Positions 1 through 13,200 of a stretch of DNA of 60,000 nucleotides are shown piece by piece. Each line of letters starts with the position of its first letter. The first letter of the stretch is position 1. Source of the DNA: Lingula anatina (taxonomy: Eukaryota; Brachiopoda; Lingulata; Lingulida; Lingulidae); NCBI RefSeq assembly GCF_001039355.2, contig NW_019774958.1, positions 450,866-510,865 on the forward strand, given 5' to 3'. The notes under the pieces are model-generated. The model did not search any database. It was given only the letters and a program-made list of their open reading frames with translations, and was not told where the DNA came from. Both the position numbers and the translations under genes were made by a program.

Positions 1-651
1 GCACTGCATTGTTATCATAGAACATTCTGTGTGTGCATTACTAATACTATTACTATCATTTTATAATTACTTACTTGTCTGTACCAATCATTCCGGTGCA
101 CGACCCTCGGTCAAGATTATGAATGAACATTTCCCCAGTTAACAAAATAAGACACCAGCACACAGCACACTGGTTATTTTGTTTGCTAAACACATTTCTA
201 TTTTTCTTTTCATTCCTGAATGATAATTTCAATTTGTGTCCTCTTCCAGATCATGGAAGTATATCAGCTAGTCAACGATATAATTCCTAGACAGATAAAT
301 CAGATGAATAAAATAAATAAATAAAACCCAAATCGGTGAAAACTTTCCTTTTGTTACGAAGTTGGTGATAGGCTTGCTTTGACCAATTAAAAAACTCCTT
401 GTATTTTGCTTTAAGCTAACTTTTTATTAGTTCCGTGGTTTTTATTCCACTTATAATGAAAAAAATGATTTACAATAAAAAATATGGTTCATAATTTCAA
501 TTTGGTACCAAAACAATTATAAAAAAATCATGAAATTTTATTCAAATAAAATTATTATGATGGTCTTATGAGAATTAAAGAGTAAAAACAAATGCACATT
601 AGTTAAGGTAGTACTGGAACATGCCACACACAACAGCGTCCTTATTGCAAG
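1..651. other. Upstream flank of the TMEM53-like gene
   Basis: AT-rich DNA with no convincing coding sequence on either strand. It should contain the promoter and 5' UTR of the gene starting at 652, but I see no clear TATA box or other motif that fixes a transcription start. Confidence 0.5.
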
Positions 652-1855
652 ATGGCGGAAGAAGACATCGAATACCATGTCACTTTTCCTTCTCCAACGT
701 CTGTTGCTGAAGATCAAGATGCAAGTGAAGAGAATTTAGAGTATCTTGATGAACAAAAAGAATTAGAGAAAGAGCCAGTTGTTATTATGTTAGGATGGGT
801 TGGATGTCATGACAAGACCTTGGCTAAATACAGTGCAATTTATGAAAAGCGCGGGTAAGTTGGAAAATGAAAGGTCTCTAAAGTGCAACGGTGGTTTAAT
901 TAAAAACCCTGCATATTCAAACAATGCAGGTAGCTCTCCCTGCCCAGCTCACCCTATATAAACCGGTTGTCCGCGAGGCTATCTTTATATAGCATATATA
1001 AAATATATAGCACCTGTGCACTGTCACGTTAAATACCGATATGAATACGCCCATATAAATAGGGTGAGGTAGCAAGACATTGATACAGTTTTTTTAATCT
1101 TAATATCAAATTTTTGCTATTTATTGCTCAGTTTTGGTACAAAAATGAATGATATTGCAAAGTTAATACTATTTACTTCTTTTGTTTTCAGATTCATAAC
1201 CATTAGGTATACAGCATCAGTGGAGGACGTGTTTTTCAATCAACACAAATTAAGGCCAATAGCTTTGAAGTTATTGGAGTTGTTATCTGATTTGAGTCTT
1301 GAGGACAACCCAATATTCTTTCATGTATTTAGCAATGGTGGTGGCTTTGTGTACCGCTACATAGCTGAGATACTGAACAGTGATTGTCAGTATGATTCTC
1401 TCAATGTGAGAGGAACAGTGTTTGACAGCGCCCCATCACATAGAAGTCCCTTTGTTGCCAGAAGAGCATTTATGTTGACCATGCAACATAAAGGATTCAT
1501 GTGGAGACAATTCATGGGACTCTTAGTGTTAATCACTATATTTCTCAAAGTATTTATTGAGAGAATAACTTCTTTATTTAGATGGTCAAGTGATACTAGT
1601 TTCGGCGACTACTGGGATGTAATGAAGAATGACAAATCCAGATGGCCACAGCTTTATTTATATTCCAAGGCAGATGAATTGGTAAACTACAGATATGTGG
1701 AGGAAATTATAAAACATAGGAAAAAGTTAGGAGTAATTGTGATGGCCATGTGCTGGGAGGACTCACCTCATGTTCAGCACTTCAGAGTTCATAGAGAAGC
1801 CTACATGGCACAGGTCTATGCATATGTTGATTTTTGCTTAAATAGTTTGGAATAA
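652..1855 (+). CDS. TMEM53: TMEM53 / NET4 family (DUF829) protein, two exons, complete
   Basis: Exon 1 is 652-854 (donor GTAAGT at 855) and exon 2 is 1192-1855 (acceptor TTTTCAG). Together they give 867 nt: 288 codons plus TAA. The ATG sits in a good context (AAGATGGCG). The protein has the alpha/beta-hydrolase-like core of the TMEM53 family. Residues about 46-68 hold the conserved LGW-GC and [12 protein letters not shown] blocks. HVFSNGGG places the nucleophile-elbow serine at about 115. FDSAP follows, then LYSKADELV with Asp about 229 and SPHVQH with His about 261. A hydrophobic stretch ([15 protein letters not shown]) fits the single membrane segment. Family knowledge: TMEM53 is a nuclear-envelope/ER membrane protein that restrains BMP-SMAD signalling in vertebrates; catalytic activity has not been established. 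The ATG at 1124 lies in the intron and is not the start. The gene converges on the spectraplakin gene. Confidence 0.93.
855..1191 (+). other. TMEM53: Intron of the TMEM53-like gene with a possible inverted repeat
   Basis: GT-AG intron of 337 bp. It holds imperfect inverted arms, CTCACCCTATATAAA near 939 and its reverse-complement-like counterpart TATAAATAGGGTGAGG near 1053. These may be a small MITE remnant. No coding content is visible. Confidence 0.5.
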
Positions 1856-2800
1856 ACTATTGATAACTTTGCCAACAGACGCTTAGCTTCAGAAGGAGTA
1901 GAATATAGTGATTTAAAGTACTTTGATATTGTTGGAGAAGTATGTCCATCAATTTACTTTGGTATAACTGTGATATGCAATTTGAAATGAGCAAAGTAAA
2001 AAAGAATGCTCAGTGCTGTAAATACACAGAAAACTGAAAACAAATTACTTGAACAATATTCCAACATGTAATTGTGATGGTTTTTTAAGTATTTACAACA
2101 AAATGATAGGAAAGGGATGAAAAGGCTGTGTTTGAAGTTATTTTTATTGTATAGCTACAATGCATATATTGTGTGATGATCTTTATAGGCGTGTCAAAAA
2201 TTTGCCATGTAAACGTGATAGCATAATGATGAGTATGGCAGCATAATACCCTACTTTAACTGTCCATGACATGTTCTCTTATCAACTGTCAGTGATGCTT
2301 TTTATGCTTTTCAAAGAACGCTCACAAAGATCACTGATGTTCCATTTCATAATTGATGTTTCAGAATTTTGGATCAGTATGTGAACATGAATGTATATCT
2401 TTTTATGCTCCACCATTTGCCTGGAATGTCGATCACGAAATTGTTTGAATATATTATACAACATTATTGTTCTTGTCTTTGATGTAAGCCTAAGGTTTGG
2501 AAGTAATGGTTTTAAATTTAGATGTTATTCAGGTGTTGTGTTTTTGATATAATGTTTGTCATTTTGCCAAGAATTTTACATGCTCTGCAGCAATCATACT
2601 AATGTGTAACATTGGTTGGAGTTGTGGTATACATTCTTAGAAAGACATAGAGGTTAAACCTTTCACATGTTCCAATTTATCTGAGTCAACTTACGAAAAG
2701 TAGCCTCTGACAATTTTTCAGCATAATAATTAAGGTCTTTTGTTCTAAAAACAAAATGACACCATGGACAAAATTGTACTGATAATTTTCATGACTGCAA

Positions 2801-2806
2801 AATAAA
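2801..2806 (+). terminator. TMEM53: Candidate poly(A) signal AATAAA of the TMEM53-like gene
   Basis: Canonical hexamer about 950 nt downstream of the stop codon on the gene's strand. A long 3' UTR is implied; there is no independent evidence of use. Confidence 0.35.
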
Positions 2807-3602
2807 CATATTATCAAATGAAAGAGAAAAGCATTAACCCATTTGCTTTATTAAACGAAGGTCTGTGAATTTGAGAAAAGTTTTCCTTCCAGTTGTATAG
2901 TTTTTATGACCTATTATATAGATTTCATAATTTGCTGTTCAAGGTCCTGTAAAATATGAGCAAGACACGTGATCACGAAGGAGGATCATTTGTAAACTTT
3001 CACTTTATAAACAGACTAGTGCTTATAAAAAAAGAAAATTGATATTCTTCAAATTCATTTTATTCATCTTCCCATCATCTGCAATTAAAGCTTGCAGCTA
3101 CATAATGCAATATAATGCAGTATACATATACACAAAAGAGCGTGATTTTTATCATTGGTATGAAAACTTAGCATTATTATATACACTTACTTGCACAGTT
3201 AGACCCAACCAAAAGCAGCATATATACATAAATGAATACATCTCACAAAAATGTATGATGTGCATTTCATACACATTGAGTTAAGTAGATAGATAAATAA
3301 ACCTAAATTCAAAAACTAAGTTGCATTAAATGATATGTTTACTTTAAAAACAACACATTGGCTTTCATCAAAAAAGATGGCAGGTCTTGAGTAACAAAAA
3401 ATAACTTGATGAACTAAACGCACAGACAACTAGTCTTTCTAGCTACATGTAAGATACAACTGGATGACCCATATATTATTTCTTAAAACTACCCAAACCC
3501 AGTTAGTTTTATCAGATTATGTTTTAACTGAGGTATGTGATAAATTTTTATTTCAAATTTAAAGATTTGTTCTTATATCTTTCATTTCCCCATGATTATG
3601 CA

Positions 3603-3608
3603 TTTATT
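3603..3608 (-). terminator. Candidate poly(A) signal of the spectraplakin gene
   Basis: Minus-strand AATAAA (TTTATT on the plus strand), about 340 nt beyond the stop at 3947. A second copy lies at 3547-3552. Placement is plausible, use is unproven. Confidence 0.3.
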
Positions 3609-3946
3609 TGAGTATGTTTGGGACAATTTCAGATCTACATGTTCGTGCATGTACATTTTTTGTCATGATATAAAAAATCACAGTCATCAGGATGCCTATA
3701 ACAGACACCAGAGTAAAGTTAAAACAGGCTTCCTTAATATAAATGCTGAATAATCTTTACTCTGTCACACACAGGCCAGGAATTCTGGTCTTCATCAATG
3801 GATAACTCACCAACAAGTCACATCATAGTTTTATGAGAAAGTCACTGTAGGCTCCACAACAATCAAAGCGGTGCTAGAAGCTTTTGTGACAATGTTTCAG
3901 GCACTGTAAGCCTCTTTGGATGATTTAAAAGCTGTAAGCTTAAACA

Positions 3947-4257
3947 TTACTGCTGACTGCCTCTACGTTTGCCTACTGGAATCTTGGAAGTAGGTGTTGG
4001 AATTTTAGAAGTGGGTGTTGGGATCTTGGATGGTGTTGGGATTTTAGAAGGTGTGGTCCGTCTAGGGTCAGCAGTACGGTCCCTTACAACATGTGTCTGA
4101 TATGTTGTGGTGGTCACATTTCTGCCCCCAACATTCCTGGTCTCTGTCTGCATAGTGGTGTACATCTCTGGGTCCTCGCCATATGGCTCTGATATGTCGC
4201 TACCAGCGCGACTGGATGGACGACTACTGGTGCGACTACTGGCAAAACTAGCGGCAC
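3947..4257 (-). CDS. Terminal exon: Gly-Ser-Arg tail with four SKIP motifs
   Basis: Acceptor CTTTTCCAG, open to TAA at 3947-3949. It begins with a GSR-type segment ([16 protein letters not shown]), typical of spectraplakin microtubule-binding tails, continues through [12 protein letters not shown] and [10 protein letters not shown], and ends in [12 protein letters not shown] followed by two TPTSKIP units and a basic GKRRGSQQ end. SxIP is the ligand for the EB1 EBH pocket, so this tail should track growing microtubule plus ends. Human MACF1 and dystonin have a comparable SKIP near the C-terminus but not four in a row. Confidence 0.93.
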
Positions 4258-7200
4258 CTGGAAAAGAAAGATGTTGTATGTAATGATTAAAGTATCATAT
4301 ACATTTATGTTAAACTGTTGTATGTAATGATTAAAGTATCATATACATTTATGTTAAACATCTTTCAGATTACCAAAAATTGTATGAAAATTTTAATTAT
4401 ATACATTATAGAACTGCCAACATTTGTAGTTCTGTAACAAGTTTCTTTGTAAGTGTCAATTATGTTACTCAGTCAGAAAAAAATAGTAGTCCTACTCACC
4501 TGGACTTAATGTGTCCCTAGTGGCTGCTCTAGCACGAGGACTCTGAGACATATACAAGGACACTTCACGATCTGGACTAAAGGCTACTGGCTGCTGCTGT
4601 CTCCAACCTGGCAGGGGAGGTCTCTGGAAAATACATAAAGAATTTACAATATCCCACTTCATATCTTTTCATAACTTGTAGTCGCTCTTCTATAAAGTTC
4701 ACAATATGACAGCAGTGGGCATTATTAGTATTTTAAAAAATAGAATGTCTCATACATAATTGGTTCTTCTGAATCTGATATGGAAAGTTGGTATTTACCC
4801 TTGCCACAGAGACAGGCCCACTTGTTGTGCTGGCAGACCGACTGCTTGCAGAGGCTGTGCCACCACTAGAGCTACCAGAACTCTTGGAGACAAAGCCGGC
4901 CATAGACTGACTGACACCTTGGGCCAAAATAAACTGTTCACGCAGTTCTACATTGGTACGACCCTTGGCTGAAGTGGAAAAGGTTTAAATTGTATGTAAA
5001 TTTGAACCAGTAACAGTATTTTACATATCTGACACTCACATCTGTTATGTTGTAGTACACGTTTACTGTATAGGGCAGAGTGCAGAATACAAAACCTGCC
5101 TAACCTACATGCATTTACCAATACTATTCAAGTTGTTGCAAAACAATTTTGTATCTATTTGTGTAATTCAAACTGACCAAATTTCCATGCAGCACAAATG
5201 TCAAGTGGCATACTATCAATTCATGCAGAATGAAAAAAAACATGCACAATTGGAATTTTTGTACTTGTAACATTTAACAATGAAAGAGCAGGCTAAACTA
5301 AACTAAGATCATTACTAAATAATAACACTGAGTATTAAAGATACATTGAAGAGAAAATATGACCTGATACATATCTAAGAAAGAAACTGTATCAAGCAAC
5401 CCTTTGCTTCCACNAATGAAAAAAACATGCACAATTGGAATTTTTGTACTTGTAACATTTAACAATGAAAGAGCAGGCTAAACTAAACTAAGATCATTAC
5501 TAAATAATAACACTGAGTATTAAAGATACATTGAAGAGAAAATATGACCTGATACATATCTAAGAAAGAAACTGTATCAAGCAACCCTTTGCTTCCACTA
5601 CATATATTTACATTTTTGACAAATATCAAGAGTCACTAACAGAAAACATGATGGGTATAAAGAAACAGTTGTTAGTGCTACATGGGCATTCTCCTAGATG
5701 CATATATCTAGTTCCTTAGTAAATAAAACAATGACAAGAATGGTTTCTGCATAGCAGGTTACTTTCTCAGCTTTTTTTGTCATCCCACAAAGGCCATTCA
5801 AGTTTCAGCGAACATTGCTGGACTGTTGTACAAGCTGTGTAAGCACATGTTTACTTGAATTAATAGCCATCATTTACCAATAAGCAATGGAAAATGACAG
5901 GGGAATGACACGGACTGTGAAAATTCCATGCTATTCAGTGACAGACATACACCTCTTTCTGTTAGAGATGGGAGTGTGCTGTCGTTTCATTCGCAGACGT
6001 TCACCCTTCCATAGTCCAACTTGGGAAGCAAAAGGTTAAGAGAGGAATCAAATTAAATATAGTCCTACATGTATAAGCAATATGACATCTCAGCATTTCT
6101 CCTCAATTCACCAAAAGCCATCTAAACTATTCAATGCATGTTCCATGAAGATCAGCCCCTCAATTTACCAATTTCATAGGTTTGTTCTCAATCTTCAACA
6201 GACATTACTTTACAACTTCATGTACCAACTTCTCTTTATGTAATTTCATTTTGCCCTGTGCAATCCCCAGCTTAATGTGGCACAATGCAATAATCACTGA
6301 CCTCTACAGGGATCATTCTTTACTAAAAATTCATCCAGCGCGATCCAGCCCCCACCAACTCGGACCATGACAGTGCTGCGCAAAATGCGGACCAAGCGCA
6401 GCTTCTGGGAGTCACCAAACTGTAACATTAATAAAAAGTGACGCTTTGAAGTTAAAAAACACATTGTAAAATGAATTATATGTAGCTCGACTTCTAAATA
6501 TCATCATAGGAATGAGCACAATAGTAATCAGTAATATACAATGGTATTTATGATTCTGTCACTGCTAAAAGACACCTCTTTAAAATTTTTTGGCAATAAT
6601 AAATTCTTTCCTTCTTAAGAATTTAAAGCCTTTTTTTTGGAAAAAAACATGCAGTTAAAACTTTTTTGTCCAAGCATAGGGGCCGTACCCTATATTTCCC
6701 TTCTCCAATTTTGTGAATATGGAATTTCTTCTGACATCTGCACTTGTTCACCTGCCTCTTGACTTCATCCAGAATGCGTTCATTGTCTGTCTGTTCTGGT
6801 TTTGCAGCCTAATGAAAAAATACATCATTTTTAAAACTGTCACTTTGGTATTTACAAGGGTAAATATTCCAATTCTTACACATAAGCCACTTTCACTTCT
6901 GTTTAAAGTCAACATAAAGCAGTGAACAGAAGTCTAAGAGATTTTCAATACAAAGATATAACTTTCAATGTCTCTCTAACAAAGTTTTGATCTTTTGTTG
7001 AACGTTAGAAATGTTTCATTTTTTAATAAACTGCACAATAGATAAACTGAATCATGGTCATATCTGATGGTGACTGGGAAGAAGGTAGTGGTATTTACTG
7101 ATACCATATAATGGGGATTGCCCTTTAAAAATATTTCTGTTATCAAGGACCATATATACAACGGTAAGGCAGGAAGTGACATCATGTTACGATGATTGAG

Positions 7201-10200
7201 GGCGTTTGATAATTCTGATATAAATCATTGGGGTTTTAATAAAACAAGCTAATTTCAATGCCAACCACTTACATATTGGCTTTTATATGGCAAAAATATA
7301 TCTGTCAAGCAAAGTGTGGCAAAAAAATTAAAGGTACAATAAATATTTCAATAATTTTCCAATTTGATTGGTAACATTGATATTTTTCCAGCTGAAAGGT
7401 GAATACACAAGATTAAGTGGATAAAGCACTTTTCAAAGTGAAAGCAGATAATCATTCTTTTCAGGAGTCAATGAGATATTGAATATAAAAGCCTTTTTTA
7501 TCTTTAACAGCTTGAGCAGACATGAGGTAAGCAGACAAAATATCCTGCCACTTATGATGGTAAATAAGTGGCCACCCACCAAATGAAAATGATGTTGCAG
7601 ATACTGGCCTGGCTTTTTTCGCAAGACTTTCTGAATGTTATAATAAAAGTTAAAAGTTATAATAAAAAGTTTGAAGTATCTTTAAAATGTGATTCAAATA
7701 TTTTGTAAACATTTAAGGCCTTGACAAAGCCAGACTATTTCCCCTTATAAATATTTTCCCAAAAACATTCTTCTGTACACATTTTTAAGTTAAAAAGAGA
7801 ACTGTTACAGCATAAATGGAACTAAAGTTTCTATCAAAACAGTATTTATTTAGCATGTCTACCTTATTGTCTGGTCTCAGAGCAGCTACAAATTCTCTGT
7901 AGTCAATGAAGCCATCTTTATCGTGATCAAATATGTTAGCCACTGCTTCCATTTCTAGACGAGAAGTAGGGAATTCTGAAAAACGACAAAGTTGATTATA
8001 AAAATACTTAAAATGAACAACACATCATTACTATAGCTCAGCCGTTTGGTCATGTTTACTGATATTGTACCTTTCAATAAAATGTTGAGCAACATGGTTT
8101 AAAAATTACAAACAACCGAAATGGTACTCATACTTGAAATGAGAATGCCATCAATGAATTCCTGACGTGTCACTTTTCCATCTCTATCCTTATCTTGCTT
8201 GCGGAAAAAATCCATGATACGGGACTTGTTGTGATTCATCCATTTCATGTACCTCTTTCGCCATGTCTCAAAGTTGAAGTCTTTTAGTCTTTCCATCTGA
8301 GATAATTGATAAATTTAGATTGTAAACCAATACATGAAAATATTTCTGATGTAAAAATTTAATCAAAGGCTAACAGCTTGAAAAGTTATAAGCAATTAAA
8401 TATTCTCTAACTACTATTTTGTAGACCTCTTAAATGTACAAAGGATGTTTATATTGCTTCTTTGTCCAAAAATTCGGTATGATTTTTGTACGAAAACACT
8501 CAATTTCCTCAAACAATTTTCCATTGTTTATTGGGTAACATACTTCTTTGAAGTAATCTTGAGCATCCTGCAGCTTCCTCCTCCTGTCCATGGCCATCAG
8601 CCACACATGGCGCCACTTGTTAAACAGAGCCGTCACCCTGGGGTTCTTAAACTGGGGCTCTGCAGTAGGGGTGGGGGTGCTACCTGCACGACCCCTGGCA
8701 TCATATTTCCTGGATTGAGGGGAAATCAAGTTTCATTTTTTGTAAAAGAAACAATTTTTTCATTTTTTGCTTTCTATCTTTCTTTTTTTTTTAAAGGGAG
8801 CATTATTCTCTTCACAGTTTACATCTGTAGTACTATTTTTCCTTATCTAACGATCTTTAAACTGATTAAGCTTCATTACGTCTCCAGATTGATTTATCTA
8901 TTATTATGTTGCAAATACATATTTTCATACTTCACACCTTTATTTCACAAACATCACATTCACAAACTGTTTCCAAATCTAGTAACTTTACAGCTGCTCA
9001 AAGGAAAAAATTAATATTGTGACCATAAACAATATCAAGAAATCTGAGTCAGAGCAAAACACTTAAAACTGAACAGCGCAACTGAAGTTACGTAGAGAAT
9101 ACAACTTAATTCAATGGTATATCAACCATGGTACCACCAAAATGGCCATCTATGAAGATTTAAATTTGGACACTTATGTGCATGGAAGAAGAAAGAGCAA
9201 ACAACAAGAACACAAGTGTAAACTGCACACAGCATCTTACTGCTTCAATCTCTGGATAGAACAATGACAGTTATCGAATTCTCGATGATTATGAAACTTA
9301 ACCATTTTTCCCATACTGTGTGAATGCATTAAGAAAATTGTATCATGTCAATATACACACAAAAAAACAGAACTCACATGGTTTTATGCATAATTCACTT
9401 AAACTGGTTACTCAAATCATCTCCAAATAACCAAACACATTTCACTTTGTACATCGTATAAGTTATGAATGTTACTGCTAAGCAATATATTCTACTGGAT
9501 AATTCTCTGGTACCATTAAACATGTGTAACCTGCTGGTTGGTAACTCACATTTGCCTTGGTGTTGAGCTTCTCTTGGGGGACCCTCTCTCAAAAGGACTG
9601 AGGAGGCCTGAGCTGCTGTCTAAAGATGGCCTCCTCTTCTGTGTCTTGGTGAGACAGTCATAGTCTGGCTGTCTGCTGGTCATGTCATTCTCAAACTCCT
9701 ACGTAAGATAATATATAGCAATTAATAAACAATGTGTAGGGATAATCTTTGTTAAATGAAGAAATCACTTAGGAAACAAAACTTGCAATGATTTTTGTCA
9801 TTTTTCTATAAAAATATGCATCAAACACCTACAAACTTTTAAACCAAAAATACTCTTAACTTAATGGTTATTTTAAACTTACCTCATGTTCTTTGGTCAA
9901 CTTTTCTATCTCCTCCATGTCCACTGGCAGTGGCTCCTGCTCCTGGTAGGTCAGGTGACTTTCTGCCGTCTGCAGCCAGGTCATCAGTTTGTCTAGCAAT
10001 GCCATGCTGTTATGCAGCTCAGACAGGGCATCTGTCAGACGACGTTCACGTTGATTGGCCCACGTAGAGATCTGTTGGGAGGAAAAAAAGTAATGAAAAT
10101 TGATTAAAATCTACTCCCTTCAATAGCATCCGTGAAAGATACCTTATATGTCTCTTATTTTAATATTTGATAACAAAATAGATCCTCTCACCTCCTCCCA

Positions 10201-13200
10201 CCTAGCCTGTAATATGGTGATCCAGTGTTTGACTGGCATCACAGCAACTGGGTGACTCTGTTTTAAGATATCTCCTCCCAATGCTAGGGTAGTCTTCAAG
10301 TTCTCTTCTTGCTTCACTAACTCAGCTTGTAAACTCTATAAAAAGAAAAAGCAAATACATCAGAATTCAAAAAGTTAAAAATCAGGAATCACAAACAGTT
10401 CACATTTAGAGATACATAAGTGATACAGAAGTCAATTATTCACTTTATTGGCTACCTCAGTAAACAAGTTTGCTAACCCCGCTCTTAAACGATCCATGAA
10501 AAAGTTTTTATGGTAATTTCATTCAAATTATTGGCAATCCAATTGTTATGATGATGAAAAATTATGAGAACTACCATCATACCTTCATGTCTTCAAGCTG
10601 TTGACTCAACTCTTCCTCGTCATCAGCAATGTGAGAATGATATCGAAGGTGCATTTCAGCATCTGCCATCCACTCCAACAGTTGCTGTGCTCTTTTGTGG
10701 AAGTCTTCAGCCTATTTACACAGAAGAATTGTTTATTCCACAGGTCAATGCAACAGAGAGCAGGCACAACAAACATGGGACCATTTGTTCACTAACTTTG
10801 GTTAAAAACATAACTCAAAAGATAGATGTCACACCTTTACAATGCATAAGCATTAATAAACAAACAAACAAAAAAACCTCCTTTTCAACCTACATAAGCC
10901 AATTACTGCATTAAACTTCTATCTGCATTCCATTTAGCAAAAGAAAAATTATAACCTTAATCTGTAAATTATATAATTAACTTTCCACAAAACTGCCAAA
11001 CTTGTTACCTTTTTCATAGCCTCATCTAGCCTCTTCTGCTTGTCTACACTGAGTTTGCACACCCTATCCCAGCGCGTCTTCAGTTCTATCAGGTCATTCT
11101 GTAGATCTCCTGCATCCTCCTCTGAGTTCTCAATCAGATCTTTACCAGATTTCTGTACAGAGCCTACACTGCTGGACCTCTTACCCAGTTCTTGTTGAAA
11201 TGCCTGTAATACATGCAATACTAAAATTAGCTCACATCTACATATCATATTTTGTCATCAGCAAAGGGAACTATCATCTTTAAATTATTACCTCTTATTC
11301 TTTGATGCTTTCTTTATATTGTTGTAATGACAAACAGTGGATTTTCCTTGCAAGAGTATTTTCTTCATTAACTGACAGACCTAGGGCGTATTTCCATAGA
11401 TTTTAGATCGATCTATCCCCGTGGGGAGTCTCACTAGATTACTGTCAGATAATCTGGCTTAAATGTCCGTCCCGCCTACTACAAGCTGTAAGGGGGTAAT
11501 TAACTTTCGTGCTCACTCAGCTGACAGCTATTTAGCATAAACCCCCAGGGAGTTAGGTCGATCTAGTTTGGATCGATCTAATCTCTGGGAATGGGGTCCT
11601 AGATTCATATTTCATAAATAATGATTAAATTCTGCACAATACCACATTTAGCACTAGAAAACAATGGTTTCCAAGCTGTTTGTTCCCTACCTTGTGTTCC
11701 TCCAGCAGAGCTATGACAGTGTCCATGTCTCCATGCACCATCTGCTCCTCTGTCAGCGTGGGCTCCACTTTGTACAGCCAGTCCAGTAAGGCTGACAGAG
11801 CATCACGCAGGTGACCAGAAAACAGTAAAGCTTCTTCAAGTCTTCTTTGTCTGGAGAGTTAAAATTTATTATATTAGGCTGAATGTTTATTTTAGAAACA
11901 AAATGTATATATATGTTATGAAAGTTACAATCTTTACTGAAATTTTGTTGCACCCAATATTATTTGTCTAGTGTTCAGTGAATCATGTTTAAAAACAACT
12001 AGAGTAATTTAACTTGATCAATTGCCAGAAAGCTTTTTACTACTCATGATATGCTTACAGAACATTTTAAATATACTGAAACAGTAACACAAAATAATAT
12101 TTGTGCCATTTCACTTCAACGGTCCCAAATCAAGAATAATTACAAATTACAAAAATAATGAGTGTAAACTGTAATTCTTTAATATAATTCAAAACAATCA
12201 CTCTTGAAGCAAATCATCTTGTGTATTTTTATGAAACATATAAATACTACAGGTGATATTATGATCATGGTGCCAATGCAACATAATGAACAATACAACA
12301 CCTAGAGAAACCATACTGAACTTTGCTTGAAGTTCACCAGCCTTGTAACATTGTAATCTATGCCTAAGCAGATAAGACAAATCAATTCAGTGGGACTGAA
12401 ATGATCATCAATTAATTGAATGCATCAATCACAAGTTAATTTGGCATTTAAAGCTCCACTGAGACATTTTTATTACAAACTTAAAACTTTCAGTATCTCC
12501 CTCCATTTGCATGACAAAAAAGTATTTCTTGCATGTGCTACATAACAGAAACAATAGCCTACCTTTCTACAGACTTCCCACACACACTGTTCCACTTGTT
12601 CTTCACCTCGTGGAGGAGGTTCTGAAGCACAGGTTCATCAGCCTCTGAGCTCTTCTCCTTCAAAACTCTCCCCATCCTCTGCACTGTGTCATAGATCGGC
12701 TGCTTGGCACCCAAGGTACGTTGGAATTCCTGTTTAAGAAAATAAAATAAAAATGCTGGATACATTTTATTTCAGCAATAACATTTCTAAAAAGTGGTTA
12801 AAAATTGTGTTGTGAGTGTTTTGTTTTTTTAAGTTATAATGTTAGCTTTTAAAAATTTAATTAACCTAAATTAATAAGACACAGTCTTTTCATTTTCAGC
12901 TAACTAACTAACTAACCTTGTGTTTATTTATCTGTTCCTTGATTTTAACAGGATCATTGGAAATTGTTTGTTCTGTGTCCAACATTGCCTCACTCTGGTT
13001 CAACCAGTCATTGAGCTCCTGCCAAACTTCATGGAACTAAAATATAAGCAAAATTCATTAATTCAACAAAAGAGTGAGTCAGACACAAAAGTATAGGAAT
13101 ATATTCACTGGCACTGATTTGAATCACAACAAGCCTTACATATACTTTCCTACACCTTGAGCCTTACATATATCCTTATAATTTAAAATGTCTGCCTCTT

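Larger units (their letters stand above)
1856..3946. other. Convergent intergenic region and 3' UTRs of both genes
   Basis: No coding sequence is supported here. The left part must hold the 3' UTR of the plus-strand gene; an AATAAA at 2801-2806 is the first reasonable poly(A) signal after the stop. The right part must hold the 3' UTR of the minus-strand spectraplakin. Minus-strand AATAAA hexamers (plus-strand TTTATT) lie at 3603-3608 and 3547-3552, about 340-400 nt past its stop. Which signals are used cannot be told from sequence. Confidence 0.4.

Noticed and set aside
1124-1191. An ATG at 1124 as an alternative start for the TMEM53-like protein
   Set aside because: It lies before the acceptor at 1190-1191, and the conserved N-terminal block is only present when exon 652-854 is joined.
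6420-6688. A microexon for the vertebrate FFLGNQ insert in the GAS2 domain
   Set aside because: I scanned the intron for a sequence encoding it with flanking splice sites and found none.
8445-9014. A 189-residue plus-strand open frame
   Set aside because: It overlaps the spectraplakin exon 8544-8709 antisense and then low-complexity Phe/Lys-rich intron; no family resemblance.
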